A stretch of 64,000 nucleotides of DNA from Branchiostoma floridae (GCF_000003815.2 NC_049985.1:2798970-2862969), one strand, 5' to 3'; counted from the first letter of the stretch, positions 10,886 through 21,005 are shown. Notes: generated from the sequence alone by a model not told the origin. A program made the numbers and translations.

Positions 10886-10917
10886 CTTCTTGAGTTCAGC
10901 AAATTTATTTCATTCTG
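10886..10917 (-). pseudogene. Decayed duplicate of the gene B heptad exon
   Basis: A donor (gtaggacac) and a weak acceptor flank about 30 bp reading 'gctgaactcaagaag'. The introns around it (10740-10886) match those next to the 11090-11358 exon, including 'gtaataacaaaagtgtgtg' and 'aaagatgaaatca'. In the family frame it meets TGA, so it is probably a dead exon from a local tandem duplication. Confidence 0.45.
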
Positions 10918-11089
10918 CTGAAAAGTCCTTTGGTCCTAAAAATTTCTGTTTTGTACTGTAAGCAGTTTTTCACAGTATACCATTCTTGTAATAACAAAAG
11001 TGTGTGATACATGTATGCATGGTCATAAAGTACAAGTATATTGTAATTCAAAGATGAAATCAATAAATGTATTCGTATGTGATTCCTAC

Positions 11090-11358
11090 CTCGAGGCGAT
11101 CCAGCACCCGCTCTGGGCGATCCACTACCCGCTTGAGGCGATCCACTACCCGCTTGAGGCGATCCACCACCCGCTTGGGGCAGGCCGGCACCCGCTTGGG
11201 GCAGGCCGGCACCCGCTTGGGGCAGGCCGGCACCCGCTTGGGGCAGGCCGGCACCCGCTTGGGGCAGGCCGGCACCCGCTTGAGGCGATCCAACACCCGC
11301 TTGATGCGATCCACCACCCGCTTGAGGTGATCCTGCTCCCGCTTGAAGTGATCCAATT
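11090..11358 (-). CDS. Gene B heptad-repeat (coiled-coil) exon built from a 21-bp minisatellite
   Basis: The exon is bounded by tttatgttgcag and gtaggaatc, the same borders as the 41-bp stalk exon of gene C. It is 269 bp: phase 1 in, phase 0 out. In the frame that joins the conserved terminal exon it reads as about 12 seven-residue units: LDHFKRE QDHLKRV VDRIKRV, then five identical VPACPKR units, then VDRLKRV units. A 21-bp unit adds exactly one heptad per copy, so copy number changes keep the frame and lengthen the stalk. All three minus frames stay open because the unit is a multiple of three; the Gly/Ala/Pro-rich frame would destroy the conserved tail and is rejected. The Pro/Cys units would weaken a classical coiled coil. 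Confidence 0.65.
11091..11352. repeat. 21-bp minisatellite, GC-rich
   Basis: About 12 units in an otherwise AT-rich region. Five consecutive units (about 11174-11280, CTTGGGGCAGGCCGGCACCC) are identical, showing recent homogenisation. The outer units are diverged (CTTGAGGCGATCCACTACCC). Confidence 0.95.
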
Positions 11359-12126
11359 CTGCAACATAAAATGGAGGAGTGCAGCTTCAATTGAAAGACT
11401 AACAGTTACACATTTTATATGTAAAGTTAGAGTGATTGTGTCACAAAAATTCAACAATTCCTGCATTTCAGCAATAATTTGCTGTGTTGGAAAGTTGTTG
11501 AATGGCTTAATAGTAATTTAATGGTGAATTGATTTTTTGAAAATAAAAATAGGAATGGGCGATTCCACAGCCAATGGTGTGGCGTGATTGTAGGTCATTA
11601 GACTCAACTCTATGCTATTAGATGTTGAACACCTCAGCTGATATCTGCTGTCTAACATTACTCTCTACATGTAACCGATACATCTACATTTATTACTGAA
11701 AAACATTAATTTTGTACTTTCAATAGTTCTCATCAGTGTGGACGTACAGACTTTGTGCCTAACAAAGACATAAAACCATGGTGAAACTAGCTTAGCCGTC
11801 TCATTGGCAACGTAATTTCTGTTGTGCTTTATCCTAATCTTGTCTCTCTCTTTCTGCTAAGATTGAGCTCTGTGCCAACGTGGTTCTTTTACTCACAAAC
11901 TGTCATCCGTCACCATTTTATCCTCACCATTATCTTCATCATTATCTTTGCTTGCGTGGCCAGCTTTTTTCTAAAGCATTTCTTGTTTAATATACTAGAC
12001 ATGTTACAAAATAGTGTGAAGTCTGACCGTTTGCTTACAGTTTGTTAGCTTCCCCTTAGATTGTTTGGGCTAACATTTTGAAGAAAGCAGACATTATAAT
12101 AGCTATCATTATCACTATACACATAC

Positions 12127-12260
12127 CCCGCAGTGTTATAAATGAAATGATAAAGAATATTACGTTCTTGCCATCCTGCAACATCGTCGTCGTCGTCGAC
12201 ATCCTTGGCCAAACCTTTATCCCTCTCAGGTTCTGGTTTGCTGCCCAGTCCCTCCATCAT
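12127..12260 (-). CDS. Gene B, first coding exon
   Basis: Opens with ATGATGGAGGG right after the acceptor ttctttccag, as in gene A, then encodes an acidic segment with a DDDDD run (GACGACGACGACGAT). The donor homologous to gene A (GCGGG then gtatgtgtat) leaves phase 2, which does not fit the heptad exon. A weaker upstream donor (CAAGAAC then gtaata, about 12172) would leave phase 1 and join smoothly to LDHFKRE. Either the weak site is used, an exon is missing from my model, or the allele is broken. No P-loop exon is found in B. Confidence 0.5.
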
Positions 12261-12391
12261 CTGGAAAGAAAATGCCCGGGATATATAAAAAAATTCAGTA
12301 TCCACAAAAATGATGTGCCAAACTCAAACAAAACCAAACTCAGTTAACAAAAGGGTAAACAGGTGAGTATTTCCTTAAAGTTTGTATTTAC

Positions 12392-12461
12392 CTGATTTCA
12401 GGTGCAGCTTGACTTAGAAGTTATGTTGCAAGGTCCTCAATCTGAATAAAGACTTGGTGAC
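12392..12461 (-). other. Gene B exon 2 (5' UTR)
   Basis: A 70-bp interval with acceptor ttctctacag and donor gtaaatac, containing stop codons in the useful frames. Gene C has the matching exon at 28087-28152 with the same 'ctctacag' and 'gta' borders, so it is likely a non-coding exon. Confidence 0.55.
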
Positions 12462-12479
12462 CTGTAGAGAAGGATCATG

Positions 12480-12800
12480 TTAAATATCATGTACACCTGC
12501 ATGACCAAATATGGGCACCTATTGCAGCACAAGGTGGTTTCTTTGTCTCAGCTTAAATTTGTTTGTCAACTCAAAGCAGATTTGCTTTCGACATTCTCCC
12601 TGCAGCCCAGTCCTGTAAATGTTACAACTTTAGCTTCAAAATGCTACCTAGTTTCAAGAAGGTGGTTTTATAGCATTAAGTTGGAATTTGCAATCTTTGA
12701 GGCATTCTTTATTTGCGGTGATGTTTCATCAAAACTGCTGCGTCATTTCTGTTATGGATGATTCTTTGGCAAATGGGGATTTGTAAAGTCCCAACATGAT
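12480..12800. repeat. Intron segment shared with gene A (5215-5735)
   Basis: Same ordered phrases as in gene A intron 1, with closer similarity over 'ttgaggcattctttatttgc' to 'gggatttgtaaagtcccaac'. Ends in a (TTTTG)n run near 12805-12828. Confidence 0.75.
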
Positions 12801-12883
12801 GATTTTGTTTTGTTTTGTTTTGTTTTGTGAGATCATTGTAATAAGTTCAAGCCAGCTGCAATGAAATTGACCAAATTACTTAC

Positions 12884-12930
12884 CTGGAGCTCCTTGCGTG
12901 GTGTCCCCAGCAGGGTCCAACAGCAAAGAG
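12884..12930 (-). other. Gene B exon 1 (5' UTR), estimated start
   Basis: Donor gtaagtaa is a full consensus. The exon and its upstream edge are nearly identical to gene C exon 1 (28546-28591), including AAGATGGCGGA on the plus strand at 12932-12942, a YY1-type motif next to the expected start site. The start is placed about 30 bp below TATAAAAG. Confidence 0.65.
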
Positions 12931-13005
12931 AAAGATGGCGGATGTTCTCTCGCTTTTATAGATAAAGCAGGGGAAGGGGAATCCCCAGTGATGCTAGCCA
13001 ATCAG
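12931..13005 (-). promoter_or_regulatory. Gene B promoter: TATA, kappaB palindrome, CCAAT
   Basis: On the minus strand in order: ATTGG (plus CCAAT 12998-13002), GGGGATTCCCC (12976-12986), TATAAAAG (12953-12960), YY1-like motif. Upstream 'gtggtcatgtgat' (13068-13085) is also shared with gene C. The set implies Rel/NF-kappaB inducible transcription, a known mode for innate-immune genes; binding itself is inferred. Confidence 0.75.
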
Positions 13006-13985
13006 AGCTGGTCATGTAGTGGGAAGTCCAATGACATCATGTCTATTATTCAGGGGCTTTCCAGCTAGCTGTGGTCATGTGATCTGTGTCTTAGGTGAAC
13101 ACACCTACAGCCTACAGTGTACCACAAAGCCTTTCTTGTTTGCCTGGCCAGAAAGAGGAAGTGTTTGTAGGTTCAGGTTAACTTCTTGGGTCTGTTACCG
13201 CTGCCACCATGGTGTGCTCCAGTTCTGTTATGAAGCTAGTTTGTGCCCAGTAAACAACGTAATAATAGACTGGGTCATTCTGGATAGCTGACTTGTTAAT
13301 TGTTGTTGCTTCGTAGGGAGCATTTGCATGGAGACCAAATTGTTTACTTAGAAGCACAAACTTAAAGGTCTTAGTCTTTTGTCACAAATTTTTACTTGGT
13401 TGACAACAAAAGCCTCATAAAGACCTGTTCATTCTGTTTTATTTTGAAAGGCAAAAGTACATGGAAAGGTATACATTTAGCACCTTTTGTATCTGGGTGC
13501 AAATATCAGCCAGTCTGTTGAACAAGTGTACACTTAAATGTTGAAGTGACAGCACTTGGTTGTTTCTTTATTACTAATACAGCCTTTAATTTCTATCCGT
13601 CAAATTGAGTTTAATGACAAAGGTAACAACTTTAAAGTAAACAAATAAATGTAATTTTTAGTGTTTTCCATAGTTTAAGTCACAGATTTCTTTGATCATT
13701 TTTGCTGCATACATTTTGATAAAATCATGGCTTTGATATATGCCAAGTCTAAAAGGAATGTGTATATACCCCCGGTAACACGCATCTGTCATCAGATTTT
13801 GACTCAGTCTGTTAACACCACACTGGCCAGTATGTCTCAGCATATGATATCATATGAACATTGGATATTGTTTGTGTTACATACATGTATATTGCTGGGT
13901 GTGCCAGCTACTCACTTCATAGCCTGGGCCTTAACTGTAAAAACTTATACTAGACCCCTTTCCAAACTTATTAAATCAAGCGCTT
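13006..13985. other. Gene B upstream sequence, no gene supported
   Basis: Open frames at 13019-13291 and 13727-14221 on the plus strand lie in upstream sequence shared with genes A and C and in the repeat copy below. They lack splice or codon support. Confidence 0.4.
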
Positions 13986-14540
13986 ATACTTGTGTGAGTG
14001 GATCAAACCTGTCAATCAATCTGGTCCTATACAGCTTTTACCTAATGTACAAACCAGGTGTGTTACACCCAAAGGTAGTTTTTGGTTATACAGAACAAAC
14101 AAACAAATGTGCAAAAATCACTAGTCGACTTTTACAAAATGCCTTATATACAAGTGTACCCAGTTCACAAGCATATGGTACATCACCAACTATGCCCAAC
14201 ACTGTCCATGGTGCTGAATAGATATCACACACCTTGGTACAGTTTTGTCTGGGGCCTGCAGTTTTCTGTTGAATTGCTAGGACGTTCATGTTTCTTTTCG
14301 GAAGGATGTGTTTTATATACTACATGACTTTGTATATTAATGAAACATTTTGCAAGCTGTTTGAAATGATTTTATAAGAGTTCAAGTAGATAAAGTGATG
14401 AAAGTCAGATTAGATTGATGAGATTGTTTACCCCATTCCATGATCTTTGTGTTAGCAAACTTCTTGGTATCCAGGGAGACCACCAGTGTTTTCCTGCATA
14501 GTTTTATAATAGTAGATGTAGAAAGCAGACTCTGGAGGAA
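13986..14540. repeat. Copy 3 of the far-upstream segment
   Basis: Matches 1085-1510 and 8230-8740, including 'tgtacaaaccaggtgtgtta', 'cagaacaaacaaacaaatgt' and 'ccttggtacagttttgtc'. Marks the upstream edge of unit B. Confidence 0.8.
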
Positions 14541-15066
14541 AGCTGATTGATGTGCCTATCTATACAACAAAGTTGGAGAAGATCTACGGTAAGGTAGACT
14601 TCGATAATGTATCAGTATTAGTATCAGATTCTGTATCTGTATCTTCTCTATGCATATATATATAGAGAGAGATAGGTACAAAGTCCATGTACTGTAGAAG
14701 CCATGATTGTGTTATTTTAATGGGAAAGTTGCAGTACAGTATGTTCATATGGGCTTGTGTGCTATTAAGTTCCAGTATAGTTTGATATCATCTTGTGGGA
14801 TGCAAGATGGTAACACTTAAGTCAAGTAAGGAAATCTAAGTACTTAGACATTGCACATATTTATGACGCAAAGACATCCATCAAATGTGCATAAATTACA
14901 CTGTTTATTGTTAAATGTACAGAAGATGGAAATCTGTAAAATAAGGATGCTGTAGATGTAGACAAAAGTAGACTTTTCAAACAATATAACTTTTTAATTA
15001 TTAAAACACCTTCAAATCTGTATCACAAGTCATTTGCAGGCCTACTACATATGCATAAAGATACAA
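14541..15066. other. No feature recognised
   Basis: Contains a short (TA)n-(GA)n run near 14655-14672. Otherwise ordinary AT-rich sequence before the abrupt change to CpG-rich sequence at 15.07 kb. Confidence 0.4.
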
Positions 15067-15180
15067 TAACTATCTTTCCTGCGCTGTGATTGGCGATGCC
15101 TATATTAGGCGAAGACCCAATCCCATATAAAGGCAGGATAGACTATTCACATGCAGTTTGACGGACTCCTCCCCACAGCC
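15067..15180 (+). promoter_or_regulatory. Plus-strand CCAAT/TATA promoter repeat, left copy
   Basis: Contains GTGATTGGCG (inverted CCAAT, about 15087-15096) and CATATAAAGG (15124-15133), giving an expected start near 15155. The whole 102-bp core recurs without a visible difference at 21377-21478, followed by 12 more bases with two differences. A GC/CpG-rich region follows immediately. Confidence 0.65.
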
Positions 15181-15194
15181 GGTTCGTCGACGCC

Positions 15195-15299
15195 ATGGCT
15201 ACGGAAACACAGAAGATCCACAGCAAGACCGCCAGCAGGTTTTCGGGGTGTAGAAGAGAGACCGAGTATTTACCTCGTTTGCGTTTACAGGGAGTATAG
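15195..15299 (+). CDS. Small ORF at the first ATG below the 15.1-kb promoter
   Basis: Thirty-four codons beginning MATETQKIHSKTASRF and ending at TAG, with a strong start context (GACGCCATGG). It is basic and has no recognised domain. It is the first ATG after the inferred start site, so it could be a true short protein, the first coding exon of a spliced gene, or an upstream frame on a non-coding RNA. Confidence 0.25.
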   Translation: MATETQKIHSKTASRFSGCRRETEYLPRLRLQGV

Positions 15300-16859
15300 A
15301 ATTCGAAGATTGCCCTTTTAGTGTCATGAAGATTTCGTATTTTATTTTGCTTTGTGAAACTGCGAGAAGTTGTTGCTGCGTAGGGACGAATGTGAGTTGT
15401 CTGCGTTTTGCACGTGTATCGCTCTTTGTCATGCTGAGGTCCGTTCTTCTCGCAGACACTGGCGTGCCGGGCATTGTGTATGGGTTATGGAAGAAAGCAT
15501 GCCTCACTGCGAGAATAGACGCTTATTTTGGGCGTTTGTTAGACATCACAGGTATATGCAGTACTGTCTGAAAGGACGTCGACGGAGAAGGCAAGTGACA
15601 CCGCCGGCACGGCCGACCCCAGCATGACTGACGCAGCAGCCTTGTGAATGAGCCGGACGTTCCATAGCAGAGCACCAGTAACACTGTTTTTGACAGTGAG
15701 ACTCACCAGGACAAGTCTGCGATATCTACGACCTTCTGGGAACGGGTAGGGAAAATTGCCGACAACAGAGAAGATAGAGTAGTTTCCTACGGGCGTAGGA
15801 TTTACAAGCCAAGCAGGTACGCAAGGTTTTGAGCTCGCCGCCATTTTTGGCGTCTTGTGGAATTTTCCATTTTGATTTGTCTTCCTACGTTGGCTGTTTT
15901 TTCTAGTGGATCCCTCGGCTGTTTTCTTTCTTGTTCCTTCTTGATTTTATTTTCCTGTTTTCCCCTTTTGTATGATTATGGTGTGTTTTGTTGGTCAGCA
16001 ACTATTCTGTCGTTCATTTCGTTTAGCGACTCGTAATTTGCATATGTTTGCGCATCGCACATGTTTCGCGTGCGCAGGTGTGAGTGATTCTATTTGGTAA
16101 AATAGGCTTGGTATAATTAATTTTGTGTTGTCTCATTTGAGTTAGGTATGTTGATACAGCTGAGCCACCGCTAGGGCTGCTGTTTACCCCGTCTTTTCGC
16201 CATAGGAGCCTTTATGAAGCGGTACAACGTTGTTCCAGTTTCCGCACGCTCGGAGCAGAGCCCGACCTTTTTTATCAAGAAAGAGTCGGAGGCTTCAACT
16301 TATCACTGGTAGCTCTATGGGTGAGTTACGTTGTTTGAAAGGCTTTAGACAGTATTTGGTATAGTTTTTTGTCTGCCTGTCACGTTTGTTGTTGTTGTTG
16401 TGGAAGGAGTCGAACGTATTGCCTTATTTTACGTATTTTCCTTTGTTTTTTTCTGTATATTTGCTTTGTTTAATTTTGAAGTTTGAAGCGATTCTGGGCA
16501 TTGCATTTTGTGGACCAGTCAGCATTCAGCAACCCGAAAAGCTGAGGGACCAGGCCTCAAGACGCTCGGACAGCTGTCAACCACTGCGGCAGTTTTCCTA
16601 AGGTGTGTCCTATATCTCAGCTAGAGGTTGTTATCTTGTTGCTCGTCAGGTCGGCAGACAACCTCGAGTTTGTAGCGAGTTTTCAGGTGATTTGATTTTT
16701 GTTTATGAGCCGATTTGCTTTCTGTTGGGTTTCTCGCTTGACAGGTTCTTGGACAACCCTAGAAAAAAAAAAAGTGTTTGCAGTTTTTTGTCTGGTTGGT
16801 GTCATGCAATAGTTTGTTGGACAATTGAACTGTTGGACAGTTTTTGTTTGCTGTTGTCG

Positions 16860-18500
16860 TACGACATGCTGTAAACAACCCCAGAGAGATAACAAGACTG
16901 CTGGAAAGTTTTGTTGTTGTTGTCATGCGACAGGTTGTTGGACAACCCCAGGTAAGTAACAAGACTGTTGGACAGTTTTGTTTGTAGTTGTCATGCGACA
17001 GGTTGTTGGACAACCCCAGGTAAGTAACAAGACTGTTGGACAGTTTTGTTTGTAGTTGTCATGCGACAGGTTGTTGGACAACCCCAGGTAAGTGTACAAG
17101 ACTATTGGATAGTTTTGTTTGTGGATGGACGACGGGTTGTGGGATAGCACCAGGCAGGTAACAGGACTGTTGGACAGTTTTGTTTGTTGATGTACGACAG
17201 GTTGTGGGACAACACCAGGCAAGTAACAAGACTGTTGGACAGTTTGATTTGTTGATGTACGACAGGCTGTGGGACGGCACCAGGCAAGTAACAGGACTGT
17301 TGGACAGTTTGGTTTGTTGATGTATACGATAGGCTGTGGGACAGCACCAGGCAAGTAACAGGACTGTTGGACAGTTTTGTTTGTTGATGTACGACAGGCT
17401 GTAGGACAGCACCAGGCAGGTAACAAGACTGTTGGACAGTTTGGTTGGTTGATGTACGACAGGCTGTGGGACAGCACCAGGCAAGTAACAGGACTGTTGG
17501 ACAGTTTGGTTTGTTGATGTATACGATAGGCTGTGGGACAGCACCAGGCAAGTAACAGGACTGTTGGACAGTTTGGTTTGTTGATGTATACGATAGGCTG
17601 TGGGACAGCACCAGGCAAGTAACAGGACTGTTGAACAGTTTGGTTTTTTGATGTACGACAGGCTGTAGGACAGCACCAGGCAGGTAACAAGACTGTTGGA
17701 CAGTTTGGTTGGTTGATGTACGACAGGCTGTGGGACAGCACCAGGCAAGTAACAAGACTGTTGGACAGTTTGGTTTGTTGTCGTGCGACAGGCTGTGGGA
17801 CAGCACCAGGCAGGTAACAGGACTGTTGGACAGTTTGGTTTGTTGTCGTGCGACAGGCAGTGAGACAACGCCAGGTAGAGTAACAACAGTGTACGACAGT
17901 TTTTTGTTTGCTGTTGTCGTATGACAGGTTGTTGGACAACCCCGGGTAGGTAACAAGACTGTTGGACAGTTTTGTTTGTTGTTGTCGTGCGACAGGTTGG
18001 TTAGACAACCCCAGAGAAGTAAAAAGGCTGCTCGACAGTTTTGTGACGCTGTGCTGTCGTACGACAGATTGTTGAGCAACTCCAGGAAGCCAACAAGACT
18101 GTTGGACATTTTTTGTTTGTTGTTGTCGTGCGACAGGTTGTTAGACAACCCCAGAGAAGTAAAAAGGCTGTTAGACAGTTTTGTGGGTTGTCGTACGATA
18201 GATTGTTTAGCAACCCCAGGTAAGCAGCAAAACTGTTGGACAATTTTGTTTGTTGTTGTCGTGTGACAGGTTGTTAGACAACCTCAGAGAATTAAAAAGG
18301 CTGTTAGATAGTTTTGTGTGTTGTTGTACGACAGATTGTTGAGTAACCCCAGGTAAGCAGCAAGACTGTTGGAAAGTTTTTGGACTAGAGAAGTAAAGAG
18401 ACTGTTAGACAGTTTTCTGTTATCGCACGATACGTTGTTACAAATTTGTTACCCAGGTGTTAGTGGTTGGTCGCACGACAGGTTGTTTAGACAAGCCTAG
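16860..18500 (+). repeat. Hairpin array: about 22 tandem units of 65-70 bp
   Basis: Unit borders by the donor-like phrase fall at 16951, 17019, 17087, 17153, 17218, 17283, 17350 and 17415, and continue to about 18350; degenerate copies extend from about 16630 to 18800. Each unit contains hairpin 1 (ACTGTTGGACAGT), a T/G-rich tract ending in CGACAG, hairpin 2 (GTTGTTGGACAAC) and CCAGGTAAGTAAC or CCAGGCAAGTAAC. Stem changes are paired: ACTAT/ATAGT at 17101-17113 replaces ACTGT/ACAGT, and GCTGT/ACAGC (for example 17463-17475) replaces GTTGT/ACAAC. The long minus-strand frames here are artefacts of the repeat. Confidence 0.9.
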
Positions 18501-19100
18501 GTAGGTAACATGGCTGGCGGACAGTTTTTTATTTTGTTTGTTATGCGACAAGTTGTGGGACAACCACAGGTGGAGTTTAAGACTGAAGGACAATTTTGTG
18601 TGCTATGGAGCCGTACTATTAGTTATTGGACAGCTTCAGGCTGATAACAGGACTTGGTTTTCGTTCGGTTTGTTACTTGACAAGTCGAGGGACAACTCTA
18701 GGCTGATATAGTTGGTCGTGCGACAGGGCAGCCACATGTAGGAAATGAGAATAGTACAGTTTGGCTGGCTGACTACGACAGGTTTTGGTTAACTTCGTGA
18801 TGGTACATACCGAGACTGTCCGATACTTTGGTGAGATTTGTGGCATTGCAGATTGTTGATGGACCCCGTGTAGATAACGAGAACGGCAAGCAGTTTTTAA
18901 CGCGATTGAGAAAATATCTACAGAAGCACTGAAGTCGAGGCCGACAATTGTGAAGATTACGGTGTGCAATGTAGAGAATAGTACGTCGTGGATAGTTTTA
19001 GGACGGACAGCACAAGATTAAAAGTTGGCACTTATATACGTATAACTGCAAGGAGTTTGAACTAATTACGAGTATCATTCGTTCGTTTTTCAACACGCTA

Positions 19101-19544
19101 TTGTATCGCTATGATTCTTGGTACACGTACGTTTTCTTTGAAGTACAAGACAAAGAGCAACATTGTCGTAGAACATTCGTAACCAACGACGTATTCGTTA
19201 GGTGGTACAGGTTTTCAAGAGAAAGGATACCTTCATCCCGAAGGACATGCAATATGATAAATATTTTACAGGAAGCATTCAGTACAACGCGCGTGGGTGT
19301 GATGCGAGGACGTCTGAAAATACCACCTCAAGTTCAGCAACTTAGACCCACCAGCCAGCTGAGAAGTACACGCAGCAAACCATATGGGAGGACGGCGTAC
19401 AGGCAGGGATGGTGGCCAAGCAAAGGGATCAAGAAGTTTAAAACCAGACTTAAAATTCAGAAACAGAGAGACAACAGCCCCAGAATTTTTTACTCTCTCG
19501 TACGTTCGAATTGTGACCTGAACTTCCATTTTGCCTTAAAGTAA
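19101..19544 (+). CDS. Unrecognised basic ORF, possible exon
   Basis: An open frame of 147 codons near the 3' end of the putative transcription unit, strongly basic (many Arg/Lys in RTSQLRSTRSKPYGRTAYR) and with no membrane segment. An acceptor-like 'atattttacag' at about 19260-19270 could make the part from 19271 an exon (EAFSTTRVGVMRGRLK...). I recognise no family. An 87-codon frame on the opposite strand overlaps, so chance openness in a GC-richer stretch is a real alternative. Confidence 0.25.
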   Translation: MYRYDSWYTYVFFEVQDKEQHCRRTFVTNDVFVRWYRFSRERIPSSRRTCNMINILQEAFSTTRVGVMRGRLKIPPQVQQLRPTSQLRSTRSKPYGRTAYRQGWWPSKGIKKFKTRLKIQKQRDNSPRIFYSLVRSNCDLNFHFALK

Positions 19545-20699
19545 CAGAATATGTTAGAGGGCGTCTGTTAAACGTTTTCTTCGTAAAAAAAAAGAAAGAA
19601 CATCTATACTGTCTTAGAGTTCACTGTAGGGATGACCACTGTATTTGCTTGTTTTTAATTAGAACACATCAACGTCAGAAGTTGTCCAGGAAGTGACATG
19701 TTTTTCGTTGTAATGTTGAGAAACAACTAGTTATTAAATCGGTTTGCTGTTTTCGTATGTCTCCATTTTCTTTACTTGGTAGTACGTTCCAGCGCTTATG
19801 GTTTATAAGTAATTTGAAAAGGAGCATGTTTAATATAAAGTGCCATGGATAAATACAGGTTCGTGTATCTTAGGTAGTAATTTGTTGATAACTTGACGAG
19901 GCACGAAAGTTAAAAGGCAGCAGTTATTTTGTCGTTTTATCGAAACATTTAGGCCAAAGTCTAATTTTGTTTCGTAGGTAGATCTGACATGTTTAGCTGT
20001 AATGAGTCCAAAGATGACGCTATAAAAGTTTCAGGTTAATATAGCCAGTATTAAAAGGTCACTGCTTACTTTCTAACTGTCAGCCTTTTTTGGCACACAC
20101 AGGGTTAAGGCTTATTTATAGAAGACATGAAGGTTTTGCTGCACATAAAATAGAATGTCTTCAATTTATCACATATGCTTTCCAACCTAGACCTAGTAAT
20201 ATAGGGTTGGCTACCCAGCGCAAAACGGCATTGGCCAAAACTGGTTTCGTCAAGTATGTATCAATTCAAGGGTTAGTGGATTTTCCAGAGAGGTTGTTAT
20301 CAGTGAAAAGCTAGAACAGTAGTGAGGAGGACTCTAACACTTCAATACAGATTTTTTGTTTAGATACAATTATCCCAATGTATGTGACGTAGCTTGGTTT
20401 GCTAAACGGCAGTTGAAACAAATATTTGAAACCGAATGTCGACATTTTTGTTTTGTTTATACCCGAGTTCTGATAGGGAGAAATGGGATTATATTGGGTA
20501 TTTATTCTTGCAATATGTCTGGGCCATTTGTGTACGTCGAATTTGGAGAGATCCGTTATACGAAAGTTACATCTGCTGCGATAATAGACCATTGTTACGT
20601 ACCGTGTCTATTCTATTTATGGGGTTGGAAGTATATTTGGAGTTTGCAACATCTGACAGAGGACACTTCTAGTAGTTTTTAGAAGAGGACCGCCGGCGA

Positions 20700-20720
20700 T
20701 GCAAGAAATAAAAAGTATTA
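20700..20720 (+). terminator. Candidate polyadenylation signal
   Basis: AGAAATAAAAAGT carries AATAAA near 20706. It follows the last degenerate portion of the CpG-richer tract and is the most plausible 3' end for plus-strand transcription from 15.1 kb. Confidence 0.3.
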
Positions 20721-20774
20721 GACTGCACATTAGTTTTATTGTAGTTGATTCACTTCCGATAAGCAGGACACGAA

Positions 20775-21005
20775 TAAAAGAATAATGAATGGAGGTTGGG
20801 GTAGAAAGGAATAGAGAATGATGGTGTGAAGAACTTGGCGGATGAGAGTGGGAGAAGTAAGGATGAGAGTGGGAGAGAACGATAGAGTCAAGGAAGGTTA
20901 AGATGAGATTGGGGATAGTAGAAGGTATGGATATTTATGAACGATGGAGTGAAGGAAAGTTAGGATGAGATTAGGAATAGTAGGAGGTAAGAAGGAAGAA
21001 TAGTA
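20775..21005. repeat. Purine-rich minisatellite-like tract
   Basis: Plus strand is dominated by A and G with recurring 'ggatgagagtgggagaa' and 'gttaggatgagattagg' phrases of about 25-60 bp spacing. Such purine/pyrimidine asymmetry can form triplex DNA. No coding sense. Confidence 0.7.

Larger units (their letters stand above)
15155..20720 (+). ncRNA. Putative long, probably non-coding, plus-strand transcription unit
   Basis: Inferred from a promoter at 15067-15180, higher CpG density than the flanks over about 15170-16350, an array of splice-like hairpin units (16860-18500), and an AATAAA signal near 20706 (gcaagaaataaaaagt). A 34-codon frame starts at a good Kozak ATG (GCCATGG, 15195-15299), and a 32-codon frame starts at 16214, but neither resembles a known protein. 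The only longer plus frame is at 19101-19544. Transcript evidence would decide; the unit could instead be a non-LTR or LTR-like element remnant. Confidence 0.35.

Noticed and set aside
10905-11521. Other open frames through the 21-bp minisatellite (Gly/Ala/Pro-rich, Ser/Gly-rich and plus-strand forms)
   Set aside because: A 21-bp unit keeps every frame open; only the heptad frame joins the conserved terminal exon in phase.
16923-18148. Minus-strand ORFs of 275-361 codons, the longest in the window
   Set aside because: They are read through the 65-70-bp hairpin array in different frames, with repetitive peptides, and exist only because the repeat lacks stops on that strand.
16860-18500. CRISPR-like regular spacing
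   Set aside because: Repeats and 'spacers' are both conserved between units, the context is animal DNA, and there are no cas genes.
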